Shown: positions 46,123-58,379, counted from the first letter of the stretch. The stretch: 64,000 bases of DNA from Heterobasidion occidentale (GCA_039111635.1 JBCAQO010000004.1:3286001-3350000); one strand, 5' to 3'. Notes: generated by a model not told the origin, from the letters alone. Made by a program: numbers and translations.

Positions 46123-46324
46123 CGATTGCTCCTGTTGGAGAGGATCTTCACGTGATTGCATGCATCCATCATGATGCATGATGCCTTGTTCGACGCCTAA
46201 CAGGCATAGCCATCTCACAGTTGCGCCCTCGATGTCCGCTCTACCTCATGTTCGAGCCAACCGTTCTCCTAGCGCCACTATCTGGAATGCATGATGGCGC
46301 TGGTAGATTGCTGTGTTTCTGATG

Positions 46325-46490
46325 TCGGTAACTTGATATGCTCATTCGCTGCATACTAAAGGGGCTGGCTGCTGTACTCTGATGTTGATGTTCTCATCCA
46401 CTGTATACTAAAGGGGCTGGCTGCTGCGTTCTGATGGCAATGTTCTCATCCACTGCATACTAAAGGGGCTGGTCGCTGCGTTCTGACGGT
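46325..46490 (+). repeat. 52-bp tandem repeat, three copies
   Basis: The block ATACTAAAGGGGCTGG recurs at 46353, 46405 and 46457, with shared flanks (TTCTCATCCACTG and GCTGCGTTCTGA). Confidence 0.8.
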
Positions 46491-46817
46491 GATTCGCTCA
46501 TGAAGGCGATTTTTGCAGACTGCCAAACGGTTCTGGCCTTCGGGGACGCTGGGCGTCGCTTCTCACAGTGCTATTGGGCTGATTGATCCCGAAACTCCAT
46601 CGGGCGCGACATAGAGTCTGCGCGGGGCTATTTTTTTCTCTGCGTTGCTATTTATCCAGCAAACCGTGATCTGCATAGGTGGGGGTATAAATGGCCGCAT
46701 GATTATGTTTTCGAACGTCAAAACGGCTTCAGGATCCCCGCGCGCTCTTCCCCTTCTCTCTGAGTACCCCGTCTCATTCTCTGCTCTGCTCTCGTCTGGG
46801 CTCTTGAACGGCGGACG

Positions 46818-48534
46818 ATGTCTTCGCCCGATATAGACGCGGATGACCTCCTGCTGCAGTACCTCGGCGAGGACATCGTCGCGGGCGCTGTCTCCCTCGT
46901 CTTTGAAAGCCTCTTATACGGTATGGCGCTAGCCCACGACGATCTGAGATACCGCGTCTACAGCTTATCATTGGCTGATTTTTCAGGCGCGTACCTCGTA
47001 CTCGTATGCTTTTCGACTCTCTATCTGTGTGTAGCCCTCGCGTGTCCCTCGTCTAAGCTCACAGGTCGCTGACGGGACGGCTCCTTTCTGTTTCAGCTGG
47101 AGGGGCCCAAAGAACATGAACACCGTCGCGCTGCTCGGCGTGACGCTCCTCATGTTCGCGATGTCCTCCACGCTGCTGTCGATGGACATCGTCAACCTGA
47201 TCTTGATCATCCGCGGCACGACCATCGCGCATCTCGGGTACTCGCTCCAGGATAAGGTGGCTATGACCGACGACTCCTTGACCCCCTTCTTCTGGGTCGA
47301 GGACTGCATATTCCCGTTCGAGGTGCGTGGCGTGCTGGGGCTGCTCGGCGGTGAGTCTGTGCTGTGCTGACTCACGCGACGGCGCGGCGGCGGTGGCTAG
47401 TTCGCGCTCGGGGACGGCGTCGTCGTCTGGAGAGCGTGGGCGCTGTGGAAGGACAGCAACCGCAAGGTGATGATCGCGCCGCTCGTGCTCTTAGCGGGAT
47501 CCCTAGGTGAGTGCATCGTCCCATTCGCCGCAGACGCGTGTCCGAAGGCCGACTGGCTTGGCACAGCGACGTCCGTGGCCTACGTCGGCTGCACCGGGCG
47601 CAACGGCTTCCCACACCCGGATGCGAACCCGCCGGGCTGCAACGTCCTCTACCTGGCGAGCCTCTGCGCATCAATGGCGACCAACTTGGCGGCCACGGTG
47701 CTCATCGCGTGGAGAGCCTGGTACGCCGCGTCGCGTCGCGTCTCGCGTTCTCCACGGCCGTCCCGCGCTGACGCCGGTCGATCGCGTCTAGGATGCATAG
47801 GCGATACCTGAAAGAGATGCTCGGCGCGTCGACAAGAAAGACGAGGGTGCAGAAGGTCCTCGTGCTCCTCGTCGAGTCGGGCGCGATCTACCTCGCCATC
47901 TGGGTAAGCCACCCCGCACTTTGAGCGCCCCGCCCGACGGCGCGCTCGCGTCGAGGACGCCGCTCACGCGCCGGTGCAGATATCCCAGATCTACAATTTC
48001 TTCCCGATCGCGATCGCGCGCGGCGCGGCATACGACGCCGATCTCACCGTCACGTCCGTCTGCAACCAGATCGTGGTGAGCACCGCGCCTTGCCTTGCCT
48101 TGCCTTGCCTTGCCTTACCTTACCTTACCTTACCTTACCATACCATACCTTACCGCACCGCCCGCCCCGCACTTGGGCACCCGCCTCGCCTCGCTCACCC
48201 GTCTTCGCCGCAGGGCATATACCCCACGCTCGTCATCGTCCTCGTCAGCCTCCAGCGCACGACATGGGACTCCCCCAACGCGTCGTACCAGCGCCGCACG
48301 CACGCGCACACCACCGGCATGCAGTTCGCCGCCGCCCCCACGCCCACGGCCGCGGTCGATACCAGCACCGAAACCACCCTCGGCCGCAGCCGTAGCCGCG
48401 GCGGCGCGGGGCAGAGGGGCGCCGTGCATCCCGTTTCTGGGCTGTTCAAGGTACAGGCGACGAGGGAGGGGGATAGCGACGAGATCCGCTGCGTCGCGGA
48501 GGAGGGGGAAAAGAAGCCGAGCACCGTGGTATGA
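46818..48534 (+). CDS. Agaricomycete seven-transmembrane protein
   Basis: Member of a large Agaricomycete family of hypothetical 7TM proteins, function unknown. Exon 1 (46818-46920) gives MSSPDIDADDLLLQYLGEDI. Later exons, all joined by phase-matched GT-AG introns, give YLVLVCFSTLYL, a span MNTVALLGVTLLMFAMSSTL, FALGDGVVVWRAWALWKDSN, a span starting VMIAPLVLLAGSL, an extracellular loop with Cys, NLAATVLIAWRAW joined to MHRRYLKEMLGAS, VLVLLVESGAIYLAIW, and GIYPTLVIVLVSLQRT. The cytosolic tail is Ala/Arg-rich. The W-R-x-W-x-L-W motif and V-E-S-G-x-I-Y are family hallmarks. Intact. One intron holds a CCTTR pentanucleotide repeat. Confidence 0.82.
48087..48154 (+). repeat. CCTTG/CCTTA pentanucleotide microsatellite in an intron
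   Basis: About thirteen units in the last intron of the 7TM gene; early units are CCTTG, later ones CCTTA and CCATA. Confidence 0.9.
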
Positions 48535-49630
48535 ACGTTCTGTGTCCTCACATACGAGTATCAGGCGTGTTCGCATGTGTATTCATTCTATGTAGAGCAT
48601 CCGAACGACGCCTTGCAGAAGGGCCGTGGAACAACAACAGAAAGTTCTGCTCATGTACGCGGTTAACAGATCGCGGGATCTAAACACGCTGTGATTGTGG
48701 GCGCCGCGCGGCTAACAATTGGGCGCTACGAGCGCCTACGAGTGCATGCCTCCCTAATAGCGACGGCGGCGACGACATCGAACATGGTCCGAATTTCCAT
48801 ACGGAGGGGAGGTACAAGTATGCGACACCGATACTGTACATGCAAGCGTGGCTGAACATATATTGCGGGACGGGTAGAACTACAAATGGCTTTTGCGAGA
48901 GAATCAGAGGATCGAAGGAACACACACAAAGAGAGAAAGGGGAGATGGGAGAGAGAGGCAGGACAGAGAAAGAGAGATGAAGAGGAAGTCGAAGTGAGGG
49001 GTGATCCGGTAATGAATCATGAGGAAATGCCTCTCGAAGAGAAGTGAAAAAAAAACAATCATGAATGGAAACGTGGATGGCGGACGTGAACGGGAGCGTG
49101 CACAGAACCAAGAACGGGGACACCACGACCGGAAGAATCCGACCACACAAGCGAGTAGCCCCAAACGAGCCGCATCACGCGCGACGAGTGCCCAACACCC
49201 CCAACCGCACGAACACCACGAACGGCAATGCGACCGAACACACGCACGACGACGGCGCAGAGGCCTCCAACACGGACCCAAAGAACCCAAAAGCGCGCCA
49301 GGCACCAACGGCACCGACGGCACCGAGCGCCCACGCCCGCGCCCGCGCCCGCGAACCGCGCACCGCCGCAGCGCGGCCCCCGATCGAGTCACCCAGCGCG
49401 CGCCCCGACGTGACTCTATCGAGTAACACAGCACCAGCGCACGCCCCCGAGGAAGGGGGAGGCGATAAGCGAGCGAGCGATGCCGTCCTTAACCCCGCGC
49501 GATTGCCAACCCCCGCGCCCGCCGGCCTTCCTCCGTGCGCGGCTTAAGTACCCCTCCTCCACGCCCAGCGCGCCCCACGCGCCCCACGCCCCACGCATCC
49601 TTACCACTGCACGCCCGCCCACGCCCACGC
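48535..49630. other. Intergenic between convergent genes, 1.1 kb
   Basis: 3' flanks of the 7TM and WD40 genes. Purine-rich stretch at 48900-48990. Open frames are low complexity. Confidence 0.5.
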
Positions 49631-52240
49631 TCACGCCCACGCCCCGCCCACACGCCACTGCTTCTCGGCCCCGCGCACCGCCCACTCGACGATCCCGCTC
49701 GTCGACGCGACGTACAAGTAGCGCCCGCTCGGATCAAAGCACGTCCCCGCGAGATCGAGGTGCGGCGGCGCGTCGATGCGCGCGCGCGTGCGCGTGCGCG
49801 GCTGCGGCGCGCGTCCGTGTGTGCCGCGGAGCGCAGCCGCGGCTAAGAAGGAGGAGGAGGAGAAGGAGAAGAAAGGGGTGGGAGCGGTGGGAGAGGGAGA
49901 GGGAGAGGGAGAGGTGGGATTGGGCGCGGTGGGCCGCCCGGAGGCGGGGCTGGGGCCGTGCGGGGCGCGCGGGTGCCATGGCGCGTGCGAGGGCGCCGAG
50001 GGGGGCGGCGCGGGTGAGCCTGCGCGCGAGGTGAGGCAGTCCGGCTCGGCGTCTAGCTCGTCGTCGCCCTCGTGTTCGGGATCGCGCTCGCGCACGTCGG
50101 CGTCGTCCATATCAACATCGGGATCGCCATCCGCATCCGCGTCGGCATCCTCGTCGTCCTCGTCCTCGTCCTCCTCGCGCTCGCGCTCGTCATCACGAGC
50201 ATAATCCCCCACATCGCGCATATCATCATCGCGCTCCTCGCGCCTCTGCGAACCCGACGACGCAGACGCAGACGACGCAGACAGCGCCGCGCGCAGCCCA
50301 TGGCGCCCCAGCACGCGCCTCACCTCGCGCTCCGCCACGCGGTCGCCCAGCGCAGGCACGACCACGACGTGCGCGCCCATGCCCGCGCCCATGCCAGCGG
50401 CGGGCGCCTGCGTCTCCCAGCGCCGGCGCGGCGAGCGCGGCGCGAGCCCGAGGCGCGCGGCGTACGCGAGGGACACGGCGTAGCGCGCGGGCACGGGCGC
50501 CGGCGGGGGCGGTGCGGCGAAGGCAGAGGCGGGGGAGGGGCGCGGTCCCAGGGCGCGGGCGGGACGGAGGCGGCGTTGGGGGTGGGCGCGCGGGGGTGCG
50601 GGGGCGACGAGGACGAGGTGGAGGCGGAGGAGGAGGCGGAGGCGGGGGAGAGGCGGTCGTTGATGATTGTTGGCACGCGGACGATTTCTTCGGCTTCGAA
50701 GGTGGTCGCGTCGACGACGTGCAGGAGCGACGTGTGCTGTGGACAGAGAGAGAACGGACGTGAGGTGAAGGGAGGTGAGCACGCGGCGGAGATGGGGGAG
50801 CGGGCACGCACCTCTGTGAACGTCATGACCTCGCGCCCGCCCGGCCCCGCGGGGCTGAACTTGACGTTGCGCACGCCCCACCCGGGTGCGCTGCGCCCCG
50901 TGCGCGACCAGTCCCACGCATCGTCGTACGACCAGCCGCGCCCGATCCCAATCCCTCCACCCTCGCCGCCGCCGCCGCCGGCGTCGCCCGCGCAGCGCGA
51001 GCGGTCGGTGTAGAAGACCTTCATCGGCTTGTGGCTGCGGACGTCCCAGACGGCGACCATGCCCTCCTGCGACGCGACCGCGAACTTGGTCCCGCACGCG
51101 GAGAAGGCGGTCGAGAAGGCGGCGGGCACGGCGGACGCGCGCGCGCCGGCGGGCGGGGGCAGCGCGAGCTTCGCGAGCGGGGCGAAGGTGATGCGCGCGC
51201 CGCCGGTGAGGCCGTGGAGGTACACGTGCGGGGAGTCGCCGACGGAGAGCAGCGTGCGGCCGTCGGGCGAGATGGAGGCTGCGCGGGGAGAAGAGCGGGC
51301 GTCAGGTGGGCTGTGAGCGACGGGACGGGACGGGGAGGCGCGCGGGCGCGGCTGCGGTCCGGCGCGTGCGCGTGGAGGCGCCGCGTTTGGACGAGCCGGT
51401 GTGGGGTGAGAGGGCGGAAAGGACGCACAATGGTTGACCGGGACGTCGAGGCGGAGGGTGCCTGCCTCTGTGATGCGCTTCGGGGGCCCGTCGACGCCCT
51501 TTGAGCCGCGGACGTTGACGTCGTAGAACTTGATGGTGCAGTCGTTGTTGCTGACGGCGACGCGGGGCTCGGCGCTGCTCTCGTGGGAGCGGGTGAGGCT
51601 GAGGGAGGTGAGGAGGACGGAGTTGTTGATGGAGCCGGAGAGGGTGTTGTCGTACTGCCACAGGCGGCGGGTGCGCGCGCGCGGGGGGTCGAGGGTGCCG
51701 GGGTCGGGGTTGGCGGCGGAGCGGGAGGGGGAGCGGGCGTGCGCGTGCGCGTATGCGGAGCTGCGAGTGGGGGTGGAGCGGAGGTGGGTGTGGGGGCGGC
51801 GGGTGTGGATGGAGAGGTGGAGCTCGGCGTCTTGGCCGCCTGCGGCGACGAGGCGCTCGTTGGAGTCTGGGATGTGGAGGGAGGCGAGGGTGTTGGGGAC
51901 GAAGTTGAGGACGACGAGCGGGGTGGAGGTCTGGTGTGGGTGCGTGCGTGCGTGCGTGAGTGAGTGAGGTGCGCGCGGCAACGTACAGGGATGAGAGGAC
52001 GCACGGATGAGGGATCTGATATGTCGCGCTCCATGATGCACTGGTCATGGACGAAGTTGACGATGCCGCGCTCGTCAGGGCAGATGATGAGATCCCTGAG
52101 CTGACTGGAGAACCACACGTGCTGCGTGAGTATCTGTCGAGCAGGCTGTTGAGAGGCAGGACGCACATGTGGCCGATGGTGACGGGCTGGGAGACGATGT
52201 TGGAGGGCTCCGGGGAGAGGAGGGACTGTGAGCGGGCCAT
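49631..52240 (-). CDS. WD40-repeat protein with C-terminal fungal domain (DUF2415-like)
   Basis: Probable beta-propeller scaffold; partner unknown. Starts MARSQSLLSPEPSNIVSQPV at 52240. Exons then give QHVWFSSQLRDLIICPDERG, LVVLNFVPNTLASLHIPDSN, RVAVSNNDCTIKFYDVNVRG, ASISPDGRTLLSVGDSPHVY, FSACGTKFAVASQEGMVAVW and VRNVKFSPAGPGGREVMTFT, clear WD-type blades. The C-terminal half has an acidic run (EDEDEDDEDADADADGD) and ends in a last blade-like segment, HLDLAGTCFDPSGRYLYVAS, which recalls the DUF2415 domain of fungal WD proteins. The frame changes in a Pro-rich stretch near 50550; a base lost there would explain it. Confidence 0.78.
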
Positions 52241-52825
52241 GGGGAGCGAGGGCTGGTGGGCGTGGAGGGAGGGAGAGCAGGGCGACAGGAGCGAGTCAGC
52301 CTCCGTCTCTGGGGCTATCACGGGAACTCAGTCCGGCCGCGGTCCACCCGCACTCGGGCCCCAAGTCGTGCGCCGCCGTGGCACAGTGAGTAATCAGAGG
52401 TCAACGTCGAGCCGTCTGTAGTCGGCCGGGGCTGTCGAGGATGCCGCGTGCGTCGTGGTCGCTGTTGCAGACGACGAGCAGCGGCCAGTCCAGCACGGGT
52501 GCGGCGCTTGCCGAGATGGGCCGAGTATCGCCGCCGTCTTGGTACTCTCCAGCACTACTCCTCTTTGCTCCCGACTGCTGTCCTCGTGCTTCATCGCCAC
52601 AAATATAACTCATCTGCGTCGTCGGGGCGAGGCCGGCTTCACTTTTGCGGCTGATGGACCCATCGATAGACCGCTCTGTTTCCCTGGTCGTGTCCGCAAC
52701 TCTAGCCTGGAATGCACAGCCGGGACCCACCAGGCCCTCGCAGAAATCTGTGCGCGCATGCAACGAGCGACCTCGGCGTCGTCATCGTCAGCATCACCGT
52801 ATCCAAATCCACGCCCGCGTTCAAC
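52241..52825. other. Intergenic, WD40 promoter side
   Basis: Upstream of the WD40 gene. Overlapping open frames on both strands without motifs. Confidence 0.4.
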
Positions 52826-53122
52826 ATGCAGGCGCGCCCGCGCGACTTCGACGAGTACTGTGTGCAGGAGCTCGTGGACAGGGCGCCTCCTCGTATCTAC
52901 CAGTCTGCACAAACGCATGCCCATCCGCGGGCCCTCGCGCATCCGACGGCCCTCATCAGCACGCTGCAGTCCATCCACCAAGGCCAAGACTCCCGCACGC
53001 CCGCCGTCCTCGACGAAACCGACCCCGCGCTCGCGCGTTCGTTTTGGAAGCCGCAAACAACATCCGTGCCGTCCGCCGCTCGAACGCAGCACCCGCGTAC
53101 CGCGCCGCTCTCGACGTCCTGA
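52826..53122 (+). CDS. Possible small hypothetical protein
   Basis: 98-codon frame starting MQARPRDFDEYCVQELVDRA and continuing TALISTLQSIHQGQDSRTPA. It reads more like protein than the other frames, but there is no family match and no clear splice sites. Divergent from the WD40 gene. Could be a real short gene or chance. Confidence 0.3.
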   Translation: MQARPRDFDEYCVQELVDRAPPRIYQSAQTHAHPRALAHPTALISTLQSIHQGQDSRTPAVLDETDPALARSFWKPQTTSVPSAARTQHPRTAPLSTS

Positions 53123-53130
53123 CGTAGGCA

Positions 53131-53157
53131 CGCCCCTCGCGCCCCTCGCGCCCCTCG
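53131..53157 (+). repeat. CGCCCCTCG nine-base repeat, three copies
   Basis: Short GC-rich tandem repeat following the possible small gene. Confidence 0.7.
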
Positions 53158-53639
53158 TGCCCGCGCCGGCGCCGGGCAGGGAGAACGCTCTGAGCTCGTC
53201 GCCCTCGCCACACACGGCGTGCGCGCACGCCTCCGTGTCCACGGGCTCGTGCCCATCGGGCGGCTCCCTCGCAGAGTCGCGCGAGGCGGACGCTCGGCGA
53301 TCCGTGCGTGGGGCGAAGGTGGGAGGCTGGTGCTCAGGAAACGCATTTTAGGCTAGGCGGTTGCGACGCCGCGCCGCGCTGCGTGCGGGCGACGTCCTCG
53401 TAAGAGCCGGGACGCGGGACGGGGGATCTTCGGCGAGAGGCGGGCGGCGTCGGGCGAGGTACGTCCTTCCTCCTCTTCGCGTCTGCGCGGCACCCTACGA
53501 TGCCCTAAGAAACTGCGAACGATCGATGTCGCCGGTACTCGGCGTGCGAACGAAGACCTTGGCATCCTTTTCTGCCGGAACGATCGCGCATATATCAAGG
53601 CAGATCGCGGTGCCCGGGTCTCTCGCGGCCCTGGGGTGG

Positions 53640-55583
53640 TGTTAGTCTCGCTCGCCGCAGCGCAGTCAGTCGTGCCGGATGGGCGCGGGGATATGCAATG
53701 GAACGATGTTGTCGCCGAATATGCTTGCGATGGAGCATCGCTCAAGGGTTTCCCTTGGTCGAGCATACTCGCCTCTGTCGAGTTCAAAGTTTGCGCAAAC
53801 ATCTCGAATCCACCACCTGTCACATATTCGGGTCTAGGGCAAGTGATCCTTACGAAGGTCGACTGCTTCGAACCGACTCCAAGCCATTCTCGTATTACAA
53901 GTACGAAGCCGAATCCAAGTAAATTTGTTGATGCAGACAATGGCGTGTATTGATAGTCTTCCGCAGCTAGATCCATTCATTCGGGTCGTCAAGTCACTAC
54001 TAGCGTTCGTACGGCAGGGAAAACCCCCAAGAAAGAATCTTTTGCATTTGATTTGCCGAAGACTTTATCGCCCATCGTTCAGTGCGGATTGTATGGCGTT
54101 GAGATGCTGGCACGAGGACCGTGCGTTAACCACGCAATCAACTTACTCTCATCGGTGAGATCCAATGGATTAATTCTTGCCGCTACATTCTTGTTTATCT
54201 CCTGGCTCAGACGATGTTCTGTGGGTATGGTGGTACGACAGACAAGGTGCAATCCAGACTGAAGGCATCAACTTTGTCCAGGACTTTCCGCGCTTCTTGA
54301 TTCTGCTCTTCGCGTTTCAGCGGTTCGAGTTCGGGGACTGGGGGTTCAACACTGTGCTAGACCCGTGGTCCAAGGCCATTCATTGTCCCAGGAAAGATGT
54401 TGGAGGCTATCGGATGGTCCCGAGCTAGTATCTGAGTTTCGCGTCACTTGTCGGCGAGTCGGCCAGAATCACAATCGATACAAGCCGGCAAGTGATTCGG
54501 GCGTATGGCCTGGCTGGGCGAGGCACGTCTGTTTTCTGTGGGACGGCCGCTCTGGCAATTTCTGAGATTTCTGAGATGGTTGCGTCTTGTGGCCCCATGG
54601 ATGCGACCACGGCGTCCAAATTGTCCGAAGAGCTTCGAGAGGGAACAGTGAAGATTTACTGGCAGGACGAATGGCGTTTGAACGAAGCCGAGGGTCTCGA
54701 AACGGATACCCTGGGTCATCACCCGGAACTGCATTTCGCGCACGACCTTTCTGGATATTCGACAAGGTTCATACGAAAAAGGCTTGGGCTCGAACCACCT
54801 GAGGGCCAGCGTCCTGCTCGTGTCCTTCGACTGGCCGTATTTCCCCAAAAGAGACCCATCACCGCGGTGGGCGGCGCGGTGTTCATGAGAGCGTGGCTTG
54901 ATTGCGTTCGCGGTGCGCGTTGCTACGGTTGGTTTAATTTCGTGTCGACGACTGCTGACGCGGAGGGTCCAGGCCACTATGCGCTTTGGGAGCTGGGCAT
55001 CCAGGATGTCAATTCTCATGGCAGATGAGGGCGAGCGCGGTTTCTTGATCGACTGGGAGCTTGCGACGATGTTTGGGCAGTCGAATCATGATGGGAGCTC
55101 TCGCCCTGAGACTGTGCCCTTCATGGCCTTGGAGTTGTTCCACAATAAGTATTGGGAGGGCAAGATCCACCGCCAATATCACCATGACCTTGAAGGTTTC
55201 CTGTGGATTGTACCTTTCGCATGCTTGCGGTATGAACACAGCGACTTGATCGAGCGTCCACCAATTCGCAATATGTGGAACACGGGAGATTACTCATCTT
55301 CCAAGCATCCAAGCGTGATTTCTTGGCAATGCTCCAGAGAGTACCGCTGCAGGCACCCTGGGCGATTCGTCCATATAGACGGGAGGGGCTCGTATCTCAT
55401 CCATTTATACAACGCATCTTGAATGGCTGGCGCGTGCAATTGCCAGCTACACCGAGAGAGGAAAGAGGTGTCTTCCGTAAGGGGATCCGAAACGACGGTA
55501 CTTGTGCTGAGGGATATTTATGCAGACTTTTGGGCCACAATCAAAGGGATGCAGATGTCGTCTTTAGAGGAGTGTGTGTCTGA
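53640..55583 (+). pseudogene. FunK1-type fungal protein kinase, broken
   Basis: FunK1 kinases are expanded in Agaricomycetes. Recognisable pieces in order: MQWNDVVAEYACDGASLKGF and WSSILASVEFKV; VQCGLYGVEMLARG; VWWYDRQGAIQTEGINFVQD and FPRFLILLFAFQRFEFGDWG; KIYWQDEWRLNEAEGL; STRFIRKRLGLEPPEGQRPA; FMRAWLDCVRG; HYALWELGIQDVN; LMADEGERGFLIDWELATMF; HHDLEGFLWIVPFACLRYE. They lie in several frames. The catalytic loop, normally around an H-x-D motif, is shortened at about 55000-55020 and changes frame there, so the kinase should be inactive even if other breaks are sequencing errors. The FLIDWELA segment keeps the Asp at the DFG position. Confidence 0.72.
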
Positions 55584-56701
55584 CGGCTTTTGATCGATTT
55601 CCTTCTTTCTGTCCTGGACGTGACGATTGATTTGTGGCTTTTGACTTGGAAGTTGGCACACCCAATGCCATAATACCAGCCCCACATCTTATACTCTGTT
55701 TTAATTAGGTGCGCTCAGTCTCGAATTGAAGTACCCTCCTCATTTTCTCGGTTCGACACGCTCGAAAAATTGTCCACAGCCCTTCTAGTACGATTACACA
55801 TGAATGTTCCACATCACAATCTCACCCACACCGTTTGACGCTCCGCGCGGGTATGCGGGATCGCTCAGGATGGGCCGGGTGCAACTCGAATGTCATGCAA
55901 ACTTGACTTGGAGGATCTTCTGCCTGTACCTCAGTACTACGTGCATATCGACAACCTCGATTGCATTGATCAGCAGGAGGCGAACAGAAGTTAGAAAACA
56001 GAAGTGAACCGGCCGGCGCCCATCACGACCTATCACGACAAGGAAAGTAACCTGGCTACACTGCCACAACCGTGCTTGCACGCAAATGAATATGATTTGT
56101 CTTCATCATCTCCTATCTGCCGGAGTCTGTTGTGGTCATATACACGAAGATGATCCGGGGCAGACGCCAGCTATCACGGGCAGTGCCACCACTCGGTGAA
56201 CGCAGAATGATATGTTGTCGAAGCATTATATGCGTAGATATGGTCCCATCCAAAATTGGAGGGTTTTGGCCCTTTTGTCAGCACAGTTTTGAGATTTTCC
56301 TTCAGTGCCAGCACCACTAATAGTCTTCCTGAAATTGCTTGAACTTTGTCACATGTGCCAGCATTCAAACTTTGAAGGCATATTGCCCTTCGGACGAGTC
56401 GCCCGGTCCTAGTCTTGGTCCTGGCCATAGCGCACTCAGCGCCGCACAGAACAGCTCTAAGCAATATCCATTCATTGTAGTACAACATGCGTCAAGGCTC
56501 GAGTGAGGGTGGCCAACGACGAGGAGGCGGGGGGAGGCGGGGGAAGATCGCTTGTGACGTCATGAAATGTCGTCCCGATTTGAGACCCGGTCCTTGAGAT
56601 CTGAAGGAGCAGGGGGAGACCGTTGAAAAAATCCCCCTGCCCCCTACCAACATTATCTTCCGCTCCTTGAAATCAGCATCCTTCAAAAGTCATTCTTGAT
56701 C
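55584..56701. other. Intergenic between kinase relics
   Basis: AT-richer than the rest of the window. No coding similarity seen. Confidence 0.5.
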
Positions 56702-57688
56702 ATGGCTTCCAATTCCTTGCCGGCGGCAATGCTGGCACCTGACCCATTCAGGCCAGTCACGCCCCCTAACCAGATCAGCGGCTTACACAAATTGTTCGCC
56801 GCGGCGTTGAAGCTCAACACCACTCCCTCGAACAACATGGGGTCGTCGTCGAACGCCGTCAGCGAAGGATATGAGGACTACGTGTAGGTTATGCGACTGC
56901 GACGTCTCAGAGACTATTGGATAATTGCTGATTGCTTGGTTCAACAGTGTGGACCACGTCAAAGAGTGGATTGCGAACGACCTCGAAAAACATGAGAAGT
57001 GCAGTGTCGATGACATGCTAGTATTTTCTCAGGCAATGTCTTCACGGCCAAACTCCTGCTTCGAAGGATATGAGCTCGACCTTCTTGCAACCATACCTCA
57101 AAGCGGTGCTTCCAATCTGCAATAATGTTGAGATAACGAGTCAGCTGAAAAAATAGTGCGTCCTTCGTCCACACTAATTAAGATCAAGGATTGAGAGACA
57201 ATCCACAGCTGCGAAACTAGAGGCACCAAAAAAAACATATATAAACCTTTTGTCGAGCTTTTCAATTTAGCGCTCGAGAATCTCAATAGTCTCAAGATGC
57301 CCAACGTTCGTTTCGCGAATGACGATCTCAGGATACTCTTTCATAGAAACAATCCAAACAGATACTGGGAAACCATGGTGGTGATGTGTCTAAGCGTAGC
57401 CCCGATGTGGTTCTGGTCTCCTGAGCTGCAGTGAGGGACGCAAATGACTTTATCAAAATGCAATGGCACGATGCCACCGGGCCTTCTGTCAAAAAGCCTT
57501 TGATTGCGTTCAAGTGGTCGCAGATACTCTGTGTTTTCGAGTTCAAGCGGGTTGCAAAGACGTTGACGCCACCGCCCCTCGAATGCTCCGGTTTTGGAGC
57601 CATCCGTGAACCTCAGCACAACATACGGAAGCTGTTCGATCCCGTTCCAGATCCTTCCGGAGTGACTGTCAAGAACGACTGTGAATGA
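56702..57688 (+). pseudogene. FunK1-related N-terminal fragment
   Basis: Exon 1 starts MASNSLPAAMLAPDPFRPVT at 56702; after an intron from about 56886 comes VDHVKEWIANDLEKHEKCSV, then DLLATIPQSGASNLQ and a stop. Downstream, VRFANDDLRILFHRNNPNRY (57306 on) and MQWHDATGPSVKKPLIAFKW (about 57458 on) match the N-terminal region ahead of the kinase domain in FunK1 proteins. Nothing of the kinase core follows; the retrotransposon LTR begins 74 bp later. The gene may have been truncated by that insertion. Confidence 0.55.
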
Positions 57689-57761
57689 CGAGATGACCTA
57701 AACCACAAATATGGGAATGGTGGAAGAGGATGTTTTGTGTGGACTTGATCAAACCGATGCT

Positions 57762-57984
57762 TGTAACCAAGAAGACTGATGAACAGTAGTTCTGTGATTA
57801 GACAAAGGTGGATAGCCTAAGGCTTCCACTACTGCGCACAATCTATAAATACATGAGTGTAGATGCACGGACCAAGTAACTATGGAGCAGGAACGCGAGG
57901 TATAGACTTGGGAAGGGTCCAACGTGTCCCTATATGGAAGGTGGGAAGGTACGAGTACGTAAGAAAGTAAACGAGTTTGTAACA
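57762..57984 (-). repeat. 3' LTR, about 223 bp
   Basis: On minus it starts TGTTACAAACTCG right after the polypurine tract and ends near GGTTACA, giving TG...CA termini. Inside is a TATTTATAG box near 57845. The inner edge is well supported by the tract; the outer edge is inferred because the 5' LTR is not in the window for comparison. Confidence 0.65.
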
Positions 57985-57997
57985 TTACCCCCCCCTC
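57985..57997 (-). other. Polypurine tract
   Basis: GAGGGGGGGGTAA on minus, directly before the LTR; primes plus-strand DNA synthesis in LTR elements. Confidence 0.75.
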
Positions 57998-58379
57998 TAG
58001 GCCGTCAGCGCCGGAGACGGAGAGTATGGTATGTCGTACTCAGTCCGAGAAAAACATAAGCAATGCATTTTAAGAGGCGTGAAATCGAACCGTATCATCA
58101 AAGCGGACACTCATTCGCGTTGCCCCCTGCCGCGCCCTGACACGATAGCCCTTGAGTACAGATGTCAGGGTATACCACCTAGTTAGAAGCACGCGGGTAC
58201 TGCGTCATTGAGCCGAGTCCCTCTTCTCATCGTGCCGGTGGTCACCGGTTCGGCGGAGTCAAACCGCCGTAGACCTTGGTAGTTTTACATCGTGCCGGAT
58301 GAAGTCCTTCAGTCGGATTCGGCCTCCTCTTCTCCTTCCTCGATCCATCCTATCCTTCTTGGTTCGATCCGTCTCCATC
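57998..58379. other. Untranslated 3' part of the retrotransposon
   Basis: Between the extra ORF and the polypurine tract; contains a GGCGG/CCGCC hairpin-forming stretch near 58250-58272. No ORF. Confidence 0.5.

Noticed and set aside
50072..51013. 313-codon plus-strand frame with hydrophobic repeats
   Set aside because: Antisense of the acidic run and WD blades of the WD40 gene; the hydrophobicity comes from complementing Asp/Glu codons.
58240..58275. GC hairpin near the gypsy 3' end as a transcription terminator
   Set aside because: Eukaryotic Pol II does not use such hairpins; kept only as a structural note in the untranslated region.
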